64,000 nucleotides of DNA, taken from Candidatus Tanganyikabacteria bacterium (GTDB lineage Bacteria; Cyanobacteriota; Sericytochromatia; S15B-MN24; VGJW01). Location of the stretch: NCBI GenBank assembly GCA_016867265.1, contig VGJW01000002.1, positions 124,001 through 188,000 of the forward strand, read 5' to 3'. The notes under the pieces are model-generated. The model had not been told where the DNA came from. It saw only the letters and a program-made list of their open reading frames with translations, and searched no databases. Position numbers and translations under genes: made by a program. This document shows, piece by piece, positions 59,533-64,000 of this stretch (the first letter of the stretch is position 1; every line of letters starts with the position of its first letter).

Positions 59533-60828
59533 ATGGCGCGTCGTGCGCGTCCAGCCTTGGCTGGCCTGCTGGCGGGCGCGCTGACGGCCCTTCCGGCGAC
59601 GCCCGACGTCGCGGTGCCGCAGGATGAGCGGCCGGCACTCTACCGCCGGTTCGCCATCGAGTACGTGCCCGACGGGGAGAGTTACCGCCTGCTCAGGGAT
59701 GGCGTCCAGGTTCCCGACGGGGTCCTGGCGACCTTGCCCGGGGAGCAGGATCTGGCGGATGGACTGCGGGCACGCGAGACCTGGTCCACGCTGTGGCGCT
59801 TGGGCGGAGGCCTCGTGTTGCTGCCTCTCGGGGCGCTTGTCGGCGTCGACAACTTCTTCGGGAATCGCAAGGAGGAGACTCGGCTCGGGGCCATCACGCT
59901 GCCGCCTTCGCAGGTTGCTCCCTACGAGCCCGGACATGCCGTGACGGGGCTGCTGCTGGGCACGGGCGTCCTTATGGCGGGCTGGGGCCTGGGCTTGCTC
60001 GTGGCCCAGGCGGGCATCTGGGCGGGCTGGACGATACCGCGATCGCTGGACCCCGAACGGGCGGCCGAGGCCGCGGAACGCCAGCGTCAGACCTTGCTCG
60101 GGCGCCTCAACCTGGCTGCCCCGCCCCCGACGCCCAGTCCGACGCCCGTGCCGGATCCGTCGGCGAGGCCGGCGCCGCCCGAGCCTGTGCTGGATGCGGA
60201 CTTTCCCGAAGGTGTCGATGGCTCGGCGGCCTGGGCCATCCGGCAGGCCCTCGCTTCCGTCGGTACGGGCCAGTGGGCACCCTTCCTCGCGTGGACGGAC
60301 GACATGGACGACCTCGAGAGCGGCACCTTGGCGAGGGGCGCCTGGCAGGTCATGGTTCGCAAACAATCCCTGCGGCCCGATCCGGCGGTGCCCTACGGTC
60401 TGGCCCCCGAGGTCGCAGCCGGGCTGGAGCCCCCCACGGACGACGTGCGCGAAGTGTCGGTGCCCCGGCATGGGGGCGCCGTGTCGTGGCGCTCGGGAGC
60501 CTTGCCGTACCGGGTGTATCGCGGGGGGAGCGAGGCCTTCCGCCGGGTTCGCGTGGACTCGCCGGAAGCCTTGCCCCGAATGTTGGCCGCCCTGCGCGAC
60601 ATGGGGCGGGCCGCGTGGTGGCGACCGGGGATGCGCGTGGTCCTGCAGCCGTTCCGTGGAAGAACGGTCGGGCCGATGTGGCTGCTGCTGCCGTCGTCAG
60701 GCGAACCGGCGCTTGCACTCGATGCCGAGAGGGCCCGGCTTATCAGCCTGCCCGGGAGATCTCGGCCAGGCATCGGGCCAACTGCACCAGGCCAGGCGCC
60801 AGGCGATCCGATGGGGCCAGCAGACTGA
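59533..60828 (+). CDS. Hypothetical exported membrane protein
   Basis: A 431-residue protein. A signal-like N terminus (RPALAGLLAGALTALPA) precedes a short domain (YRRFAIEYVPDGESYRLL). Two membrane helices follow, near 100-120 (LGGGLVLLPLGALVG) and 140-165 (TGLLLGTGVLMAGWGLGLLV). A Pro/Thr linker (PPPTPSPTPVPDPSARP) leads to a C-terminal domain with SAAWAIRQALASVGTG and ALPRMLAALRDMGRAAWW. No family is recognised. It is divergent from the MshEN-array operon and shares its palindromic promoter, so joint control is likely. The last 86 nt overlap the convergent dapC. Confidence 0.55.
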   Translation: MARRARPALAGLLAGALTALPATPDVAVPQDERPALYRRFAIEYVPDGESYRLLRDGVQVPDGVLATLPGEQDLADGLRARETWSTLWRLGGGLVLLPLGALVGVDNFFGNRKEETRLGAITLPPSQVAPYEPGHAVTGLLLGTGVLMAGWGLGLLVAQAGIWAGWTIPRSLDPERAAEAAERQRQTLLGRLNLAAPPPTPSPTPVPDPSARPAPPEPVLDADFPEGVDGSAAWAIRQALASVGTGQWAPFLAWTDDMDDLESGTLARGAWQVMVRKQSLRPDPAVPYGLAPEVAAGLEPPTDDVREVSVPRHGGAVSWRSGALPYRVYRGGSEAFRRVRVDSPEALPRMLAALRDMGRAAWWRPGMRVVLQPFRGRTVGPMWLLLPSSGEPALALDAERARLISLPGRSRPGIGPTAPGQAPGDPMGPAD

Positions 60829-61879
60829 TACGCAACCATCCCTCCGCTGCAAAGGCGGCTCCGGGGATGGTGACGATGCGTGCGCGCTCGAGCACAGCGT
60901 GTGCCGCCGCATCCGAGTCCGCGAGGGCGCCTTCGGTCGGCTGGACCAAGGTGAAGAAACCGCCGTCCGGCACGATATGACGCAGTCCTGAATGGACGAG
61001 CGCAGGCTCGGCCATCTGCCAGCGGTCCCGCGACGCCCCCGAGGAGCGTTGCCACGCCTCGCGGTGGCAAACGGCCTCGAGCAGGCGTTGTCCGGGAATC
61101 CCGGTCGACGTGACCAGCAACTGGTGGAGACGACCCGCGCCAGCCAGGACATCCGGCGGGCCCAGCAACCAACCGATTCGCCAACCTGTCGCGGCGTGCG
61201 ACTTGGACAGGCTGCCCGCGACCAGCACGCGCGCACCGTGGTCGATGGCCGTGGGCAGGGACGCGCGTGCGGCCGGCAAGTCGCGGTAGACCTCGTCCGA
61301 AAGCAGCCACGGTCTTGCCTCGTGGCGTTCAAGGCCGCGACACAGCATCTCGAGGCCCGGCTCATCGAGCGCGCGCCCCGTGGGGTTGCCGGGTTGTCCG
61401 AGCACGACGAGTCGGGTCTTCGGGCCCACCGCGCGCAGGATGCGTTCGGGGTCGGGTGCGAAGCCGGTGGCAGCGGGCATCGCCACGGTCCGGCACGAGA
61501 TGCCGAGCCATTCGGCCAAACGCTGGTAGAGCGGATAGGCGGGGGTGACCACCAGCAGTTCGTCACCCGGGGCCAGAAGAGTGCCCATGGCCGTGGCAAC
61601 GGCCTCCTGGGCCCCTACGGTCAAGATGGCCGCTGCTGCGCCCCGGTCCTGCCAGTGCCCTCCGCGGGCCCTTGCGAGGGCTTCGCGAACTTCGGCGAGG
61701 CCGGCGTTCGGACCATAAGCGGTGCCCAGGCGCCTTACGGCATCCAGCGCCACGTCCACCAGGTCCTCCGGTACGGGCCAAGTCGGCTCTCCGAGGCCCA
61801 GGTCCATATCGCCGGGCTGCTTGAGCTGGTTCATGCGTCGGATGGGCGACGGCGCCATCTCGGCCAGCACGGGGTTCAA
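60743..61879 (-). CDS. dapC: Class I/II aminotransferase, probable succinyldiaminopimelate aminotransferase
   Basis: A 378-residue fold-type I PLP enzyme. The PLP lysine lies in AGSLSKSHAATGWRIGW. TVGAQEAVATAMG is the cofactor-phosphate segment, VVLGQPGNPTGRAL holds the conserved Asn-Pro, LLSDEVYRDL the pyridine-ring Asp and ring-stacking Tyr, and GWLRISLLA the substrate-carboxylate Arg. Placement behind dapD and dapE, with a TTG start overlapping the dapE stop, makes the DapC role the likely one: amination of N-succinyl-2-amino-6-oxopimelate. GTG at 61870 or ATG at 61858 are alternative starts. Confidence 0.82.
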   Translation of the reverse strand: MNPVLAEMAPSPIRRMNQLKQPGDMDLGLGEPTWPVPEDLVDVALDAVRRLGTAYGPNAGLAEVREALARARGGHWQDRGAAAAILTVGAQEAVATAMGTLLAPGDELLVVTPAYPLYQRLAEWLGISCRTVAMPAATGFAPDPERILRAVGPKTRLVVLGQPGNPTGRALDEPGLEMLCRGLERHEARPWLLSDEVYRDLPAARASLPTAIDHGARVLVAGSLSKSHAATGWRIGWLLGPPDVLAGAGRLHQLLVTSTGIPGQRLLEAVCHREAWQRSSGASRDRWQMAEPALVHSGLRHIVPDGGFFTLVQPTEGALADSDAAAHAVLERARIVTIPGAAFAAEGWLRISLLAPSDRLAPGLVQLARCLAEISRAG

Positions 61880-62955
61880 GGAGTGCCTGCCAGGTCGTCG
61901 AGCAACAGCCAGGAGCGCACGAGGGCCTCGATGGCGACGGACTCGCGGGCCTGATGGGCCTCGGCAGGGTCTCCCGGGCCGAAGTTGATGGCCGGGATCC
62001 CGGCCGCCGTCAACTGGGCGACATCCGTCCACGCCTGCTTGGGGCGGACCTCGAGGTCATGCCGGCGCAGCCACGGACCCAGAAGGGGCGCGTCCGTGCA
62101 GACTTCGCCTGCCGGTGCCCGGTCCGTGATTTCAAAGGACCAGGGAAGGGTCAGGCCGCAATCGGCCAGCCACTGGTTCAGCCAGGCCTCGGCGTCCTCG
62201 CAGGTCTCGTCGGGCGTGAACCGCAAGTTGAGGTTGAGGGTGAGGCGATCCGGCACGACATTGCGGCCATTGTTCGTGGCGGCCGTCGTCGCCGACAGCA
62301 CCCGTCGATAGGCAAGGCCTCCGACCTGCCGCTCTTCCGGCGCGAGGTTGTCCAACGCCCGCAGCAGGGGCCAGATGGCCTGCAGGGCGTTGATGCCCTG
62401 CCACGGACGGGCGCTGTGGGCCCGGCGACCCTGCAGCGTCAGGGTCGCGTGCAGGTTGCCGAGGCATCCGGCCTCGATGGCATTGGCCGTGGGCTCCATG
62501 ACGAGGGCGGTCCGTGCGGCCGGCAGCAGGCCCTGTGCCCGAAGCATCGCGAGCCCGTTGTCGGCGTAAGGGCCCTCCTCGCGGTCGTACAGGAGTGCTG
62601 CAAGGGACAAGCGGGACGGCTGGCAGAGGCGATCGAAGATGACGGCGAGCGCCCCTTTCATATCGCTGGCTCCACAGCCAAAGACCCGATCGCCGAAGAT
62701 GCCCTCGGGTTGGTCCGCGGCACGCGGCACGGTATCCAGGTGCCCGACCAGCAGGACATCGGCCACGTCGCCCGCCGCCTGCGGGTGCAGGATCAGGCAA
62801 TCGCGATGACGGACCACCCGGAGGCCGGCGTCGCGGGCCTCGATCGCGATCGCACCGGCCAAGGCGGCCTCGTGGCCCGTTGGCGACGGTACGCGGCACC
62901 AGGCATCCGTCCGGCGGGCCAGGCGCTCGGCGAGGTCAGGCGTCTGGGGCCTCAT
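61876..62955 (-). CDS. dapE: Succinyl-diaminopimelate desuccinylase, actinobacterial-type
   Basis: A 359-residue M20 enzyme with all catalytic residues: VGHLDTVPRA, CGASDMKGALAV (bridging Asp), YDREEGPYADNGL (general-base Glu pair), VMEPTANAIEAGCLGN and the dimerisation-domain RAHSARPWQGINALQ. AGIPAINFGPGDPAEAHQARE near the end is characteristic of the DapE form in actinobacteria, not the Escherichia coli form. It removes succinate to give LL-diaminopimelate for lysine and peptidoglycan. It is coupled to dapD (ATGA) and dapC (TTGA). Confidence 0.92.
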   Translation of the reverse strand: MRPQTPDLAERLARRTDAWCRVPSPTGHEAALAGAIAIEARDAGLRVVRHRDCLILHPQAAGDVADVLLVGHLDTVPRAADQPEGIFGDRVFGCGASDMKGALAVIFDRLCQPSRLSLAALLYDREEGPYADNGLAMLRAQGLLPAARTALVMEPTANAIEAGCLGNLHATLTLQGRRAHSARPWQGINALQAIWPLLRALDNLAPEERQVGGLAYRRVLSATTAATNNGRNVVPDRLTLNLNLRFTPDETCEDAEAWLNQWLADCGLTLPWSFEITDRAPAGEVCTDAPLLGPWLRRHDLEVRPKQAWTDVAQLTAAGIPAINFGPGDPAEAHQARESVAIEALVRSWLLLDDLAGTP

Positions 62956-63797
62956 ACGGGAACGTCGAAGCCCCGCAGCGCGTCGTTGAGTGATGTCTTG
63001 AGGTCGGTGCCGGCGTGGCGTTGGCCCACGATCAGGGCGCACGGCACATGGTAGGTGCCGGCGGGATAGGTCTTGGGGCGCATCCCCGGGATGACGACGG
63101 AGCGCGCGGGCACCCGGCCCTTGTAGGTGACGGGCTCGGGACCGGTCACGTCGATGATGGGTGTCGACGCCGTCAGAACCACGCCGGCGCCCAGAACCGC
63201 CTCCTGCTCGACCAGCACGCCTTCGACGACGATGCAGCGCGAGCCGACGAAGACGCCATCCTCGATGATGACCGGGCGTGCCGATGGGGGCTCGAGAACC
63301 CCGCCGATGCCGACGCCACCTGAAAGGTGCACGTGGGCGCCGATTTGCGCGCAGGATCCCACCGTGGCCCAGGTGTCCACCATGGTTCCGGTTCCGACCC
63401 GGGCGCCGATGTTGACGTAGCCCGGCATCAGGATGACGCCGGGTTCCAGATGGCTGCCGTGCCGTGCGACCCCCGGCGGGACCACACGCACGCCTTCGAG
63501 GCGGGTTTTGGGGCGGATCTTGTCGAGGAAACGCAAATCCCCGGCCTCGATGGGCGCATTGGGTTGCATGCCGAACCACAGGAGGATGGCCTGCTTGGTC
63601 CACGCGTGGACCTCCCATGTGCCGTCAACCTTGGTCGCCACGCGTATCGAGCCGTCGTCCAGGCCCTCGATTGCGGCCGTCACGGCTTGCCGGACGGCAG
63701 GGTCGGCGAGGGCAGAGGCACGGTCCGGTGCGGCCCATGCCGTCGCGATGACGGCTTCCATGGAGCCGGGGGCCTGTCGTACGGTCGTTTCGTTCAC
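62952..63797 (-). CDS. dapD: Tetrahydrodipicolinate N-succinyltransferase
   Basis: A 281-residue trimeric acyltransferase. The N-terminal helical part (AIEGLDDGSIRVATKVDGTW, then TKQAILLWFGM) and the left-handed beta helix (GVILMPGYVNIGARVGTGTM, then VDTWATVGSCAQIGAHVHLS) match DapD of the proteobacterial type. GGVGIGGVLEPPSARPVIIED completes the active-site region in two parts. It succinylates tetrahydrodipicolinate with succinyl-CoA. The GTG start lies 6 nt after an extended -10 (TGC then TACACT), so the operon message appears leaderless. It leads dapD-dapE-dapC. Confidence 0.95.
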   Translation of the reverse strand: MNETTVRQAPGSMEAVIATAWAAPDRASALADPAVRQAVTAAIEGLDDGSIRVATKVDGTWEVHAWTKQAILLWFGMQPNAPIEAGDLRFLDKIRPKTRLEGVRVVPPGVARHGSHLEPGVILMPGYVNIGARVGTGTMVDTWATVGSCAQIGAHVHLSGGVGIGGVLEPPSARPVIIEDGVFVGSRCIVVEGVLVEQEAVLGAGVVLTASTPIIDVTGPEPVTYKGRVPARSVVIPGMRPKTYPAGTYHVPCALIVGQRHAGTDLKTSLNDALRGFDVPV

Positions 63798-63803
63798 GTG
63801 GCG

Positions 63804-63812
63804 AGTGTAGCA
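63804..63812 (-). promoter_or_regulatory. Extended -10 promoter of dapD-dapE-dapC
   Basis: On the minus strand TGC precedes TACACT, ending 6 nt before the GTG of dapD. There is no Shine-Dalgarno sequence in between. Confidence 0.55.
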
Positions 63813-63821
63813 TCATGGGGC

Positions 63822-64000
63822 ATGCCGCTTCACCTGGTCCGCCTCGCAGGGATGCTCCTGCTGCTTTTCTGCATCGGCCCGAGGGCGGCGTGGGCCCATG
63901 AAGGCCCCCACGGTGGGGAGGAGCCGCCGGCGCCGGCCGCGATCCGCCCCGGCGAGCGCATGACGGCCTCGGATGACCGGATCGACGCGACCGTGGTGCT
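63822..64000 (+). CDS. Secreted hypothetical protein (3' end outside window)
   Basis: The first 59 codons are visible. MPLHLVRLAGMLLLLFCIGP followed by RAAWA is a classic signal peptide with cleavage before HEGPHGGEEPP. The mature start is His/Glu-rich, then Pro/Ala-rich (PAPAAIRPGERM), then ASDDRIDATVV, possibly the first beta strand of an FixH-, CopC- or YtkA-like domain, but too little is present to say. It diverges from dapD, and the intergenic DNA is only 24 nt, so the promoters interleave. Confidence 0.6.
   Translation, partial: MPLHLVRLAGMLLLLFCIGPRAAWAHEGPHGGEEPPAPAAIRPGERMTASDDRIDATVV

Noticed and set aside
1-64000. tRNA, rRNA, CRISPR, insertion sequences or prophage
   Set aside because: Intergenic spaces are mostly under 150 nt. 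I saw no cloverleaf with a TTCRA-type arm, no spaced direct repeats, no transposase or integrase motif, and no phage structural gene.

Overview
The window is a GC-rich, densely packed bacterial chromosome segment. It carries about 57 protein genes and no rRNA, tRNA, CRISPR array, insertion sequence or prophage that I can see. Lipoprotein signals, predicted outer-membrane barrels and FtsEX point to a two-membrane envelope. ClpC is strikingly cyanobacteria-like at its N terminus. Together with the HNH protein, the YggS-SepF-ProC-YggT cluster, the ABC1 kinase and a chlorophyll-synthase-like UbiA protein, this suggests a lineage in or near the Cyanobacteriota, possibly a non-photosynthetic, high-GC one such as Sericytochromatia. 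That placement is inference. No photosystem gene is present.

Layout. 1-6.3 kb: truncated dps, a DUF2330 protein, a 2-oxoacid dehydrogenase E1 alpha/beta pair, a membrane-anchored hypothetical and a decayed subtilase. 6.4-14.3 kb: an rRNA methyltransferase, a lipoprotein esterase, clpC and hspR, then a pseudopilin and an M1-peptidase-like/barrel fusion that has lost its zinc site. 14.4-21.4 kb: rsmI-polA, an HNH endonuclease and glmS-hemB. 21.5-31.1 kb: accessory proteins, including a frameshifted lipoprotein/kelch gene, a BchG-like prenyltransferase, a lytic transglycosylase and a zinc-ribbon/dead-cyclase/AAA/TPR protein. 31.2-35.4 kb: infC-rpmI-rplT with a structured leader and a probable AUU start, then an M20 peptidase-like protein, a soluble histidine kinase and Fur. 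35.6-43.6 kb: a 996-residue protein with a toxin-carrier-like N terminus, a LysM domain and two peptidoglycan-binding-like domains, followed by valS-namZ-barrel. 43.6-50.9 kb: yggS-sepF-proC-yggT, a broken subtilase, and a ubiB-hydrolase-acylphosphatase-like-hypothetical-ferredoxin run. 50.9-59.5 kb: nrdJ with NrdR-like boxes, a NUDIX protein, and the operon tandem-MshEN protein-csaB-tagA-ftsE-ftsX. 59.5-64 kb: a membrane protein, the dapD-dapE-dapC lysine/peptidoglycan operon, and the start of a secreted protein.

Two themes recur. First, cell-envelope work dominates: peptidoglycan precursors (glmS, dap genes), hydrolases (lytic transglycosylase, NamZ), division (sepF, ftsEX), glycopolymers (csaB, tagA) and many secreted or anchored unknowns. 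The best candidate for something new is the stand-alone array of eight half-repeats resembling the c-di-GMP-binding MshEN module. It opens the csaB-tagA-ftsEX operon from a palindromic, apparently bidirectional promoter. Second, several families appear as catalytically disabled versions (M1 peptidase, acylphosphatase, M20 peptidase, class III cyclase, subtilases).

Extended -10 promoters (TGn followed by TAnnnT) recur. In several genes the -10 lies only 6-8 nt before the start codon, which suggests leaderless transcripts.
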